DNA of 11,908 bases from an uncultured Lachnoclostridium sp. (lineage in GTDB: Bacteria > Bacillota > Clostridia > Lachnospirales > Lachnospiraceae), in the NCBI GenBank assembly GCA_902464595.1, contig CABQJX010000085.1, positions 1 through 11,908 of the forward strand, read 5' to 3'. Shown piece by piece: positions 1 to 6,777 of this stretch (its first letter is position 1; every line of letters begins with the position of its first letter). The notes beneath the pieces are model-generated. The model ran no database searches. It saw nothing but the letters and a program-made list of their open reading frames with translations, and had not been told where the DNA came from. The translations under genes and the position numbers were made by a program.

Positions 1-76
1 GGGATCCGGTCTGAGATTTAAACACCCAACCATCAGAAAGGATGATTCTTTCCATCTCGAGTGGCTTTTTGGGCAT
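1..76 (-). CDS. hicA: HicA-family mRNA interferase toxin (partial, 5' end only)
   Basis: The ATG at 76-74 follows a strong AGGAGGA ribosome site with a 7-base gap. The 25 visible codons read MPKKPLEMERIILSDGWVFK and then SQTGS. This is the start of the HicA double-stranded-RNA-binding-like fold: helix 1, the conserved DGW, then the GS that precedes the catalytic histidine in GSHxxF/Y. The first base of the next codon is C, which fits His (CAY), but that residue lies outside the window. HicA toxins are small (about 60 residues) ribonucleases that cleave mRNA and are neutralised by HicB, normally encoded directly downstream, which here would be to the left of the window. The gene points away from the tail operon, so it is probably a cargo gene set into the structural cluster. 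The partial length limits confidence. Confidence 0.8.
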   Translation of the reverse strand, partial: MPKKPLEMERIILSDGWVFKSQTGS

Positions 77-100
77 TTCCTATTCCTCCTTACAATCAAT

Positions 101-129
101 ATTATACCATATAATACGTGTAAAAACAA
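101..129 (-). promoter_or_regulatory. Promoter of hicA
   Basis: Read on the minus strand there is a TTGTTT -35-like box (129-124), a 17-base spacer and a perfect TATAAT -10 (106-101). The -10 is preceded by TGG, giving an extended TGnTATAAT element. It lies 24 bases upstream of the hicA start codon, which suits a short leader carrying the AGGAGGA site. Confidence 0.7.
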
Positions 130-141
130 TACGTATTATAT
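109..141. promoter_or_regulatory. 11-bp inverted repeat, probable operator in the hicA promoter
   Basis: ATATAATACGT (109-119) is the exact reverse complement of ACGTATTATAT (131-141), with an 11-base spacer. The left half sits between the -10 and -35 of the hicA promoter and the right half just upstream of the -35. Bound protein would therefore block that promoter, and perhaps plus-strand transcription into the sheath gene. Many HicB antitoxins carry a DNA-binding domain and autorepress. That HicB binds here is inference. A phage regulator of the tail operon is the alternative. Confidence 0.6.
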
Positions 142-159
142 AGAAAGTGAGGTCAAAAA

Positions 160-1515
160 ATGGCAGGAGGCACATGGACAAGCCAGAACAAAGCCCAGCC
201 GGGTGTATACGTTAACACCAAGTCACAGGGCAACATCAGGGCTAATATTGGCATACGGGGGACTGTAGCGATTGCAGAACCTCTTTCCTGGGGACCATCA
301 GGGATTGTGCAGGCGATTATCCCAGGAGAGGATCTGACACCGTATATCGGCTACGATATTACAAATGAAAAGGCGCTGTTTCTTAGAGAAATGATGAAAG
401 GCAGCGATACAACGGCAGGACCGTCAAAGATCCTTCTGTACCGCCCAAAAGGAACCAGCGGAGCAAAAGCGACGGCAACAATCGGGACACTGACCGCGAT
501 AGCTGTATATGAAGGTGTAAGGGGAAATGACATTTCCATCATTATTTCGGCAGATCCAGATAAAGAGAGTGTTTTCCAGGTTGCAACTGTAGTTGATGGA
601 TCTGTGAGAGATGAGCAGACCGCAGGGAAGGCAGAGGAACTCACAGGGAATGCATGGGTTACATTTAGCGGATCTGGAACGCTCGAAGCAACTGCTGGAA
701 AGAATCTGACAAACGGAAAGGATCCTACTGTGGCGACAGCGGATTATGCGGCATGGCTCACAGCAATGGAACCATACAAGTTTGACGTGATGGTCTATGA
801 CGGCGAGGATGAGACAACGATCCAAGCGGTAGCAGCCTTTGTTAAGCGCGTTTCCAATAATGTGGGTCTGAAGTGCCAGGCAGTCATGGCAGACGCTTCT
901 ACATCAAACAGTGAATGGGTGATTTCGATAAAAAACGGTGTCAAGCTGGATGATGGAACCGTATTAACTCCGCAGCAGGCAACCTGGTGGCTGGGTGGAG
1001 CGGAGGCGGGAGCGCTGTATAATCAGTCCCTGACCTATTCTCGTTATCCCAACGCATTGGAAGCCAGCCCGAAGCTGACAGACGTGCAGATTGAAGAAGC
1101 AATTAAGGCCGGGGAAATCGTCTTTATTGATACATTTGACAAGGTGAAGGTGTGCACGGATATCAACACATTTACCAGCTTTGCTGTGGATAAAGGAGAG
1201 GAATATTCTAAAAACCGTGTTATGCGGGTACTGAATCAATTCTGCAATGATGTATATGAGCATTTCAGTAATTATTTCATTGGCAAGGTAAACAATGATG
1301 AGACCGGCCGCAGCCTGCTAAAAGGGTGGATTGTGGGCTATCTGAATGATATGCAGGCAAATGGAGGAGTCCAGAACTTTGAGGCGGAAGATGTGACGGT
1401 GGAGGCCGGAAATAGCATTGACGCCGTTATGATCGAAGTAAAGATTCAGCCAGTGGACAGCATTGAGAAGATATTCATGACGGTTACAGTATCTGTAAAC
1501 GCTGAAGCAGAATAG
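160..1515 (+). CDS. xkdK: Contractile tail sheath protein (XkdK family)
   Basis: Subunit of the outer tail sheath, which contracts on adsorption and drives the inner tube through the cell envelope. At 451 residues it is of normal length for the PBSX-type sheath. The N-terminus (PGVYVNTKSQ, then the GIRGTVAIAEPLSWGPSG stretch) and the C-terminal strand region (QPVDSIEKIFMTVTVSVNAE) are characteristic of the Phage_sheath_1 and sheath C-terminal domains. These termini form the inter-subunit mesh of the sheath. A variable beta domain lies between about residues 100 and 185. The ATG is chosen because AAAGTGAGG lies 7 bases upstream. It is the first plus-strand gene after the divergent hicA. The stop overlaps the ribosome site of the tube gene. 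No convincing sigma-70 promoter is visible on the plus strand in the 83-base gap, so transcription may come from upstream or need an activator. Confidence 0.95.
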   Translation: MAGGTWTSQNKAQPGVYVNTKSQGNIRANIGIRGTVAIAEPLSWGPSGIVQAIIPGEDLTPYIGYDITNEKALFLREMMKGSDTTAGPSKILLYRPKGTSGAKATATIGTLTAIAVYEGVRGNDISIIISADPDKESVFQVATVVDGSVRDEQTAGKAEELTGNAWVTFSGSGTLEATAGKNLTNGKDPTVATADYAAWLTAMEPYKFDVMVYDGEDETTIQAVAAFVKRVSNNVGLKCQAVMADASTSNSEWVISIKNGVKLDDGTVLTPQQATWWLGGAEAGALYNQSLTYSRYPNALEASPKLTDVQIEEAIKAGEIVFIDTFDKVKVCTDINTFTSFAVDKGEEYSKNRVMRVLNQFCNDVYEHFSNYFIGKVNNDETGRSLLKGWIVGYLNDMQANGGVQNFEAEDVTVEAGNSIDAVMIEVKIQPVDSIEKIFMTVTVSVNAEAE

Positions 1516-1525
1516 GAGGTAGTAC

Positions 1526-1996
1526 ATGAGTTTTTTACTTGAACGGGACGCCCTGAATGGAAAGGCAGGAAGCGGGTTCATGACAATCGATGGCGAAAAC
1601 CATGAGATGTTTGGACTAAAAAAATTTGATTCCAATGCAGAATTTCAGGAATCTGACTTTAAGGTAGTAGGAACCCGTCTGGTCCAGAAAAAGACTACAG
1701 GTGTATCCCTGACTGGTTCCATGACCATTTATTATGGAACGCCGCATTTCTTGCGAATGCTTCAGGATTATTTGAAGACAGGGAAGTTGCCATATTTTAC
1801 GATCCAGATCACAAATGACGATCCATCTTCTACGGTAGGTACGCAGACAGTGGTATTTTACAACGTAAAACTTCAGAAACTTCCCATTTCCTCTCTGGAT
1901 GCAGACGCTGATTTTCTGGAGATGGAAGTGGGATTTTCTTACACAAATATTGAGGTTCTGAATTGGTTTAAAGACCCGGAACAGTTAGGAGGTTGA
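1526..1996 (+). CDS. xkdM: Tail tube protein (XkdM family, DUF2001)
   Basis: Forms the hexameric rings of the inner tube that the sheath surrounds and through which DNA (in a phage) or the membrane-piercing tube (in a tailocin) passes. The 156-residue length, the position directly after the sheath gene, the N-terminus MSFLLERDALNGKAGSGFMT and the later elements GSMTIYYGTPHFLRMLQDY and LEMEVGFSYTNIEVL fit the XkdM tube family, a beta-barrel tube fold. AGGAGG overlaps the sheath stop codon and lies 6 bases before the ATG, so the two major structural proteins are probably co-translated. Nothing is unusual about it. Confidence 0.93.
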   Translation: MSFLLERDALNGKAGSGFMTIDGENHEMFGLKKFDSNAEFQESDFKVVGTRLVQKKTTGVSLTGSMTIYYGTPHFLRMLQDYLKTGKLPYFTIQITNDDPSSTVGTQTVVFYNVKLQKLPISSLDADADFLEMEVGFSYTNIEVLNWFKDPEQLGG

Positions 1997-2003
1997 AATT
2001 ATT

Positions 2004-2423
2004 ATGGGAGATATTAAAGCATTCCTGCTTCCGCCGGTTATGGAGGAAACGAAAGAGGTAGTAATTACAAAAAGAGCAGTAGGGGAGGATGGCAAGCCGG
2101 TGCCGTTTAAATTGCGTAGAATTGATCAAGAGACAAATAATAAATTAGTGCGGCAGTCTCAGAGAAAGAAAAAGGTCAACGGCCGAATTATTACAGAATT
2201 GGACAACACCCGATTTGGAAATCTGCTAATTTTAGAGTGTGTTATTGATCCAGATTTTAAAAATTCAGAACTTTGTGCTTATTACAAAACGGTCGATCCT
2301 CTGGACGTGCCTGGGAGAATGCTTTCCTCTGGTGAGTACGCCAAGTTAATGGAAGAAATCAATAAATTAAATGGTTTTGATGATGATACAGCAGATGCTG
2401 TAGATGAAACAGCAAAAAACTAG
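2004..2423 (+). CDS. xkdN: Tail assembly chaperone, short form (XkdN-like)
   Basis: A 139-residue protein in the place where contractile and long-tailed phages encode the chaperone that keeps the tape measure soluble and helps load tube subunits. It starts at an ATG 8 bases after the tube stop, with AGGAGGTTG inside the end of the tube gene. The N-terminal half is beta-rich (VVITKRAVGEDGKPVPFKLR). A basic stretch (RQSQRKKKVNGR) follows, then a helical half ending in an acidic tail (FDDDTADAVDET). The order sheath, tube, chaperone, tape measure and the general XkdN look support the call. The last sense codons are GCA AAA AAC directly before TAG, a slippery site that allows a longer product. 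The short form is analogous in role to lambda gpG. Confidence 0.85.
   Translation: MGDIKAFLLPPVMEETKEVVITKRAVGEDGKPVPFKLRRIDQETNNKLVRQSQRKKKVNGRIITELDNTRFGNLLILECVIDPDFKNSELCAYYKTVDPLDVPGRMLSSGEYAKLMEEINKLNGFDDDTADAVDETAKN
2414..2420 (+). promoter_or_regulatory. -1 ribosomal frameshift slippery site (A AAA AAC)
   Basis: The heptamer A-AAA-AAC is in the correct X-XXY-YYZ phase relative to the chaperone frame and is followed immediately by TAG. Slipping back one base moves the ribosome into the open -1 frame, which continues to 2575. Programmed frameshifting at this position between tube and tape measure is established for long-tailed and many contractile phages (lambda G/GT, P2 E/E'). I could not pick out a convincing downstream pseudoknot by eye. 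Confidence 0.8.
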
Positions 2424-2575
2424 CAAATGAGGACACGCTGGATTCGTTTCTGTGCCGGTATATGCTATGCGAACATGGAGTGTTTCCTCTTGATGTTGTA
2501 AAAAGAAGTATTGAAGAAAAGAAATTAATGCTACACCTGATAAATCGTTGGAATAAGGAGGTGCTTGGAAAATAG
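2420..2575 (+). CDS. Frameshift extension of the tail assembly chaperone (C-terminal part)
   Basis: This frame is open from the slippery site and adds 51 residues (LANEDTLDSFLCRYMLCEHG and so on to NKEVLGK) to the 139-residue short form, giving a fusion of about 190 residues. The added part looks helical and folded: LDSFLCRYMLCEHGVFPLDV, then KRSIEEKKLMLHLINRWNKE. It has no good start or ribosome site of its own at its beginning, which supports expression by frameshifting. In analogous systems the extended form is the minor product and binds the tape measure. The AAGGAGGTG that serves the tape measure lies within its last codons, and its TAG overlaps the proposed tape-measure start. Confidence 0.75.
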   Translation, partial: LANEDTLDSFLCRYMLCEHGVFPLDVVKRSIEEKKLMLHLINRWNKEVLGK

Positions 2576-2592
2576 GCGTTATAAAAGAGAGT

Positions 2593-4707
2593 TTGCAACT
2601 CACAGACCAATTCACAACGGCTTTTCAAAGGTTTATATCATTGGGAAACAAGGCAGCTCAGAGTGCTACGTATACGCAAAAGGCAACCGAATCAATGACC
2701 AGTGTGTCCTCACAGCGAATAAATATTCTTAACCAGTCTTTGACTGTTCAAACTCAGAATACAGCACGATTGCAAAGAGAATATCAAAAGTTATCGGTTC
2801 AACAGGGGGCTTCTATACGATCACTTAATAAGCTCGAAAGGCAAATAAACGTTTCCCAAAAGAAGGAATATGACTATGCGGCTGCAATAGCAAAAACCAA
2901 AGCCGAACTGCAGAAAGCTTCGGTGCAGGAGCGCTTAAATGCTGCTGCTATTGCAAAAAAAGAGGCTGCCATAAGAAAGATGGCTGTTGAAAATGTTAAA
3001 GCCGAGAAAAGTTCCCATGCTTTTGCAAGAGCATGGGGAACCATTCGTAATGCAGCAATAGTAGGAGGAGTTGTGTCTTTGGTTAAAAACATAACTACTG
3101 CTGCAGATAAGCAGACAACCCTGAATGCGCGGCTTAGGTTGATGACTAATAGTCTGGAAGAGGCAGATGAATTACAAGAAAGAATTTACCAGAGCGCGCA
3201 GAAATCACGAGCATCTTACAGCAGCACTGCGGATATGGTTGGTAAATTCGGAACGTTAGCGCCAGGGGCTTTTAGTAATTCTGCGGAAATTGTTGATTTT
3301 GCAGAGCAAATAAATAAGCACTTAACATTGTCTGGAGCAACTGGTGCTGGCGGAGATGCAGCTATATTACAGCTTACGCAGGCGCTTGGATCAGGGGTGT
3401 TACGAGGAGAGGAGCTTAATTCAGTACTAGAGCAAACTCCTACAATTGCACAAGCTATTGCAGAGTATATGGGGGTTAGTGTTGCAAAGATGCGGGAACT
3501 GGCTTCAAATGGAGCTGTTACTGCTGAAACAGTAAAAAATGCATTATTGAGCACCGCGGATGAAACAAATGCTAAATTTGCTGAGATGCCAATGACTTTT
3601 TCACAACTATGGCAAAGTGGAATTAATGCGGTTCAACAGGCAGCAATGCCGTTTTTACAAATATTATCATCTGGTGCAACCAAGATACATGATAATTGGG
3701 ACACAATAGCCCCTATTTTAACGGGGGTTGCGGCAGCAGCCGGAGTGGTTGCTCTCGCTTTAGGAGTGCAGGCGGCAGCCACATGGATAGCTAATGCTGC
3801 AAACCGCGCTTTTATAGCTGGGCTTTTGACTAATCCATTAACATGGATAGCAGTAGCAATTGGAGTTGTTGTTGCAGCTATTTATAAGTGGATTCAATCA
3901 GTGGGTGGGATTTCAGTAGCCTGGTTAATTGCAAAAAATTATGTACTATCTGCTTGGGATGCAATACAGATTGGATTTATGACAGGCGTTTTTGCTGTGC
4001 AAAATTGGCTGGATAACATGGCGCTTAAATTCCGCATGGTGGGGGTAAATATTGCTAATGCTGTTGGAGATATGAAAGTAGCTGTACTTACGATTATTGA
4101 AAACATGGTTAATGGTGCGATTGGCTTACTTAACGATTTCATAGGCTCTGTAAATAAAATTCCCGGTGTTGCGATTGAATTTATTGATAAAGTTTCTTTT
4201 GCTGCTGACGCTGCTGCAAAAAACGAAGCTGAAAAATATACAAGAGCCTCTGAATTGTCTAATTTACAAGCGCAGGCTGAAGCAAGTGCTGCTGAAAGGG
4301 AAGCTAAGATATCTAATATGAAAGCAGAAGCGAATGCGCGGAAGGCAGATCGTTTATCTGGTATCGCGGCGGCAAAAGCGGAAGCAAAGGCAGCAGGAAC
4401 GCAGGGGAATGCAGGGGAATCCGGAATATCAGCATATCAAGGGGATATTGATAAGGTCGGAAGCGTAGGCAAAATAAAAAATATTGAAGGTGACGTAAAG
4501 CTTTCTGATGAGGATATTAAGATCTACCGAGACCTGGCAGAGCGCCGCTATATGAACAATATAGAGCTTCAGACGCTGGCTCCGCAGATCAATGTATCTA
4601 TTCCGGAAAGCGCTGCCAAGAATCTGACAGCCAATGATATTGCAGATAAATTGAAAGCGATCCTGATCGAACAGGCGGCCGCCGGAACAGCGGTATCACA
4701 CGGATAG
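2593..4707 (+). CDS. Tape measure protein
   Basis: Spans the tube lumen during assembly and sets tail length. Counting from TTG 2593 it has 704 residues, much shorter than PBSX XkdO, which implies a short tail. Residues 40-140 are coiled-coil-like and rich in Q, A, K and E. Residues 165-355 match the phage tape-measure N-terminal domain (LRLMTNSLEEADELQERIYQ, GKFGTLAPGAFSNSAEIVDF, GSGVLRGEELNSVLEQTPTI). Hydrophobic segments follow at 372-400 and 405-432, and an Ala/Glu/Lys helix at about 545-610. The start is uncertain. TTG 2593 has no ribosome site at a usable distance, while AAGGAGGTG (2555-2563) is positioned for the in-frame ATA at 2572. That start would add seven residues and give MGVIKESLQLTDQF, the N-terminus usual for this family. 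A perfect 10-bp tandem duplication lies at 4401-4420. Confidence 0.9.
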   Translation: MQLTDQFTTAFQRFISLGNKAAQSATYTQKATESMTSVSSQRINILNQSLTVQTQNTARLQREYQKLSVQQGASIRSLNKLERQINVSQKKEYDYAAAIAKTKAELQKASVQERLNAAAIAKKEAAIRKMAVENVKAEKSSHAFARAWGTIRNAAIVGGVVSLVKNITTAADKQTTLNARLRLMTNSLEEADELQERIYQSAQKSRASYSSTADMVGKFGTLAPGAFSNSAEIVDFAEQINKHLTLSGATGAGGDAAILQLTQALGSGVLRGEELNSVLEQTPTIAQAIAEYMGVSVAKMRELASNGAVTAETVKNALLSTADETNAKFAEMPMTFSQLWQSGINAVQQAAMPFLQILSSGATKIHDNWDTIAPILTGVAAAAGVVALALGVQAAATWIANAANRAFIAGLLTNPLTWIAVAIGVVVAAIYKWIQSVGGISVAWLIAKNYVLSAWDAIQIGFMTGVFAVQNWLDNMALKFRMVGVNIANAVGDMKVAVLTIIENMVNGAIGLLNDFIGSVNKIPGVAIEFIDKVSFAADAAAKNEAEKYTRASELSNLQAQAEASAAEREAKISNMKAEANARKADRLSGIAAAKAEAKAAGTQGNAGESGISAYQGDIDKVGSVGKIKNIEGDVKLSDEDIKIYRDLAERRYMNNIELQTLAPQINVSIPESAAKNLTANDIADKLKAILIEQAAAGTAVSHG
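4401..4420 (+). repeat. 10-bp perfect tandem duplication inside the tape-measure gene
   Basis: GCAGGGGAAT occurs twice back to back, encoding QGNAGES. The unit is not a multiple of three, so loss of one copy would shift the frame and reach a TAG within about 20 codons, removing roughly the last 100 residues. Confidence 0.85.
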
Positions 4708-4716
4708 GAGGATAGG

Positions 4717-5439
4717 ATGGGCCAGTTTAAAAATTCAACTTCCATCTATCTGAAATTTGGAAGTACGAAGATCCGGATACCGGTCAATCCGGAAGAGATT
4801 GAGATCAAGTATTCAAGCAATCATAAGGAGTATGATATTCTCGGCGTGGGAGAGGTTGTTGTGCAGAAGCGGCCAGGCTTAAGAGAAGTTTCCTGGAAGG
4901 GCTTTTTTCCTGGCGGGGACAGCATAGATCCTTATATCAATAAGGGGGCCAAAAATCCGGAGTGGTATGAGAAACAGATCCATAAGGCGATGAAAAGTAA
5001 GCAGAAGGGGCGGCTGATTATCAGCCGCTCAGGTCTTTATGACACCAATATGAGATGTATTATCAGTGAATTTGAGACAACGGACAAAGGCGGTGAGCCA
5101 GGGGATATATATTATTCACTGAAATTACAGGAATACAGGGATTATTCCCCACAAACAATCAGTATAGTAACCACGCCTCCTCCGTCATCTGGCGGGGAAT
5201 CAGTTCAGAATAATACAGCTACAGAACAGCAAAGGGCAGTGGAAACGCCGGTGCTTCGGGTAGGGGCAACAGTAGTGGTGAATGGAGAATACTGTTATGA
5301 CAGCTATGGTGGAAAACCTCATGGGATAGCAAATAATATCAGTACAACGGTTACCCGGATTGTTACCGGGAATCCTTATCCGGTTCATGTTGGTTCCTAC
5401 GGCTGGGTACAGGAAAGCCAGCTTCAGATAACGGGGTGA
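4717..5439 (+). CDS. xkdP: XkdP-like tail/baseplate protein with C-terminal SH3-like domain
   Basis: A 240-residue protein in the XkdP position, between tape measure and XkdQ. These proteins sit at the tube-baseplate junction, and many end in a LysM peptidoglycan-binding domain. Residues 1-145 carry the family core (IRIPVNPEEIEIKYSSNHKE, then REVSWKGFFPGG, YEKQIHKAMKSKQKGRLIIS and YYSLKLQEYRDY). A low-complexity linker follows (TPPPSSGGESVQNNTATEQQ). Residues 180-240 (RVGATVVVNGEYCYDSYGGK to YGWVQESQLQITG) do not look like LysM. They resemble the SH3-like module seen at the C-terminus of clostridial lysins and phage proteins. AGGAGG overlaps the tape-measure stop and lies 5 bases before the ATG. 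The N-terminal assignment is firm; the wall-binding role of the C-terminus is inferred. Confidence 0.85.
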   Translation: MGQFKNSTSIYLKFGSTKIRIPVNPEEIEIKYSSNHKEYDILGVGEVVVQKRPGLREVSWKGFFPGGDSIDPYINKGAKNPEWYEKQIHKAMKSKQKGRLIISRSGLYDTNMRCIISEFETTDKGGEPGDIYYSLKLQEYRDYSPQTISIVTTPPPSSGGESVQNNTATEQQRAVETPVLRVGATVVVNGEYCYDSYGGKPHGIANNISTTVTRIVTGNPYPVHVGSYGWVQESQLQITG

Positions 5440-5444
5440 TACAT

Positions 5445-6470
5445 ATGGGCAGTATAACATTACAGGTTCAGACAACCGGGCTGGCTCCGGGTGGGGCCAC
5501 ACAGACAATCATTACGGATTATGCCACAACAGCCCAAGAGATCGAGCTTACAACGGAACGGTTTGATACCCCGGGAACCCTCTCCTTTACCTGTCTGGAA
5601 GAAAGCGGGATCGCTATCCCGGAAGGAAGTTCTGTGGAGTTTTCTGCGGATGGGGTAAAGATGTTTAAAGGATATATTTTTACTGCAGAACGTAATAAAG
5701 ACGGGGAGGTATCATACACGGCTAGAGATCAGCTGAGATACTTAAAAGCGAATGCCAGCTATCTGTTCCAGAATATGACCCTGCCTCAGATCATCGGGCA
5801 GATTGCAGCAGACTTTGGCCTGAAGGTTGGGACTATGGAAGATACGGGATATGTGTTCCCATATTTGGATAAAGAAAATGAGGGCTGTCTTGATATTATA
5901 TTTGATACCCTGGCTCAGACCATTGTGCAGACTGGAAAGATTTATAATTTCTACGATAACTGTGGGGAGCTATGCCTGACGGAAGCGAAGAATATGTTCA
6001 TTACTACGCTTCTGGGAGATAAAAGCCTGGTAACAGACTATACCTATAAGCGTGATATTGACAGTAATACGTATAACCGTGTGAAGCTGGTGCGCAAAAA
6101 TAAGAGTAGCGGAAGGACTGACGCCTACATACATGAGGACAACGATACCATTAAGAAATGGGGCCTGCTGCAGTATTATGACGAGGTGGATGAGAATCTG
6201 AATGAAGCCCAGATTGATGAGATGTGCAAGCAGTATCTGCAATACTACAACCGGGTGCTGCAGACATTGTCTTTGGATTCAATTGGGATTCCTGGTCTTC
6301 GGGCTGGGATGATTATCCCAGTAAGGATTGGAGCAGTAGACGGTCTTTCAGTTTCTCGTCTTATGATAGCAGAAAAGGTAACACATACCTTTGAAGGAGA
6401 TGAACACGATCATACTATGAACATTGAAGTAAAAGACTTTGGACAACTGGGAGGGATTGATATTGTCTAA
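5445..6470 (+). CDS. xkdQ: XkdQ-like baseplate hub protein
   Basis: A 341-residue protein matching XkdQ/YqbQ, regarded as the baseplate hub that caps the tube, in a role comparable to P2 gpD or T4 gp27. Features seen are a beta-rich N-terminus with EIELTTERFDTPGTLSFTCL, then GVKMFKGYIFTAERNKDGEV, TARDQLRYLKANASYLFQNM, and a conserved end with GLRAGMIIPVRIG and HTMNIEVKDFGQLGG. The ATG at 5445 is preferred over the in-frame GTG at 5436, because GGGGTGAT lies just before the ATG whereas nothing suitable precedes the GTG. Only a few bases separate it from xkdP, and the xkdR start lies within its final codons, so the three genes are probably coupled in translation. Confidence 0.88.
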   Translation: MGSITLQVQTTGLAPGGATQTIITDYATTAQEIELTTERFDTPGTLSFTCLEESGIAIPEGSSVEFSADGVKMFKGYIFTAERNKDGEVSYTARDQLRYLKANASYLFQNMTLPQIIGQIAADFGLKVGTMEDTGYVFPYLDKENEGCLDIIFDTLAQTIVQTGKIYNFYDNCGELCLTEAKNMFITTLLGDKSLVTDYTYKRDIDSNTYNRVKLVRKNKSSGRTDAYIHEDNDTIKKWGLLQYYDEVDENLNEAQIDEMCKQYLQYYNRVLQTLSLDSIGIPGLRAGMIIPVRIGAVDGLSVSRLMIAEKVTHTFEGDEHDHTMNIEVKDFGQLGGIDIV

Positions 6471-6768
6471 TCTATTAGGAGTAATACAGGAAATTGCGCA
6501 GGAAAATCAGAAAGCGATGAAACCTACAGAAGTCGCATTTGGAACTGTAACTGCGGTATCACCGATTTCTATATTGGTGGACGGAACCTCCCAGCCAAAG
6601 CCGGAGGCAGGTCTGATCCTTACGGAATCCGTAATCCCTAAGACAGTTCCGGTTCAGGGAGGCAGCGGAGGAACCGTTGTAGTCAATAAGGGACTGGCTG
6701 TAGGCGATAAGGTTGTAATGCTGCGGGTTTCACGCGGTAATCGCTACATTGTTCTTTCTAAAGCATAA
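6463..6768 (+). CDS. xkdR: XkdR-like baseplate protein (DUF2577)
   Basis: A small (101-residue) DUF2577 protein encoded between the hub and the gp25-like wedge protein. The family is beta-rich and baseplate-associated. The sequence shows a short N-terminal helix (SNLLGVIQEIAQENQKAMKP), then a strand-rich body (VAFGTVTAVSPISILVDG) and a typical end (GDKVVMLRVSRGNRYIVLSK). The TTG at 6463 is chosen because GGGAGGG (6449-6455) lies 7 bases upstream. A further in-frame TTG at 6439 would add eight residues but has no ribosome site. The start overlaps the last eight bases of xkdQ. The exact molecular role in the particle is not certain. Confidence 0.85.
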   Translation: MSNLLGVIQEIAQENQKAMKPTEVAFGTVTAVSPISILVDGTSQPKPEAGLILTESVIPKTVPVQGGSGGTVVVNKGLAVGDKVVMLRVSRGNRYIVLSKA

Positions 6769-6777
6769 GGAGGAAGT

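Noticed and set aside
351..825. Long minus-strand open frames opposite the sheath gene
   Set aside because: They lie opposite a clear structural gene, lack ribosome sites and encode Cys/Ser-rich, non-protein-like sequence; shadows of the sheath frame.
5334..5385. Short inverted repeat CCCGG/CCGGG inside xkdP
   Set aside because: Only five base pairs, no T-run, within an ordinary coding stretch; likely chance.
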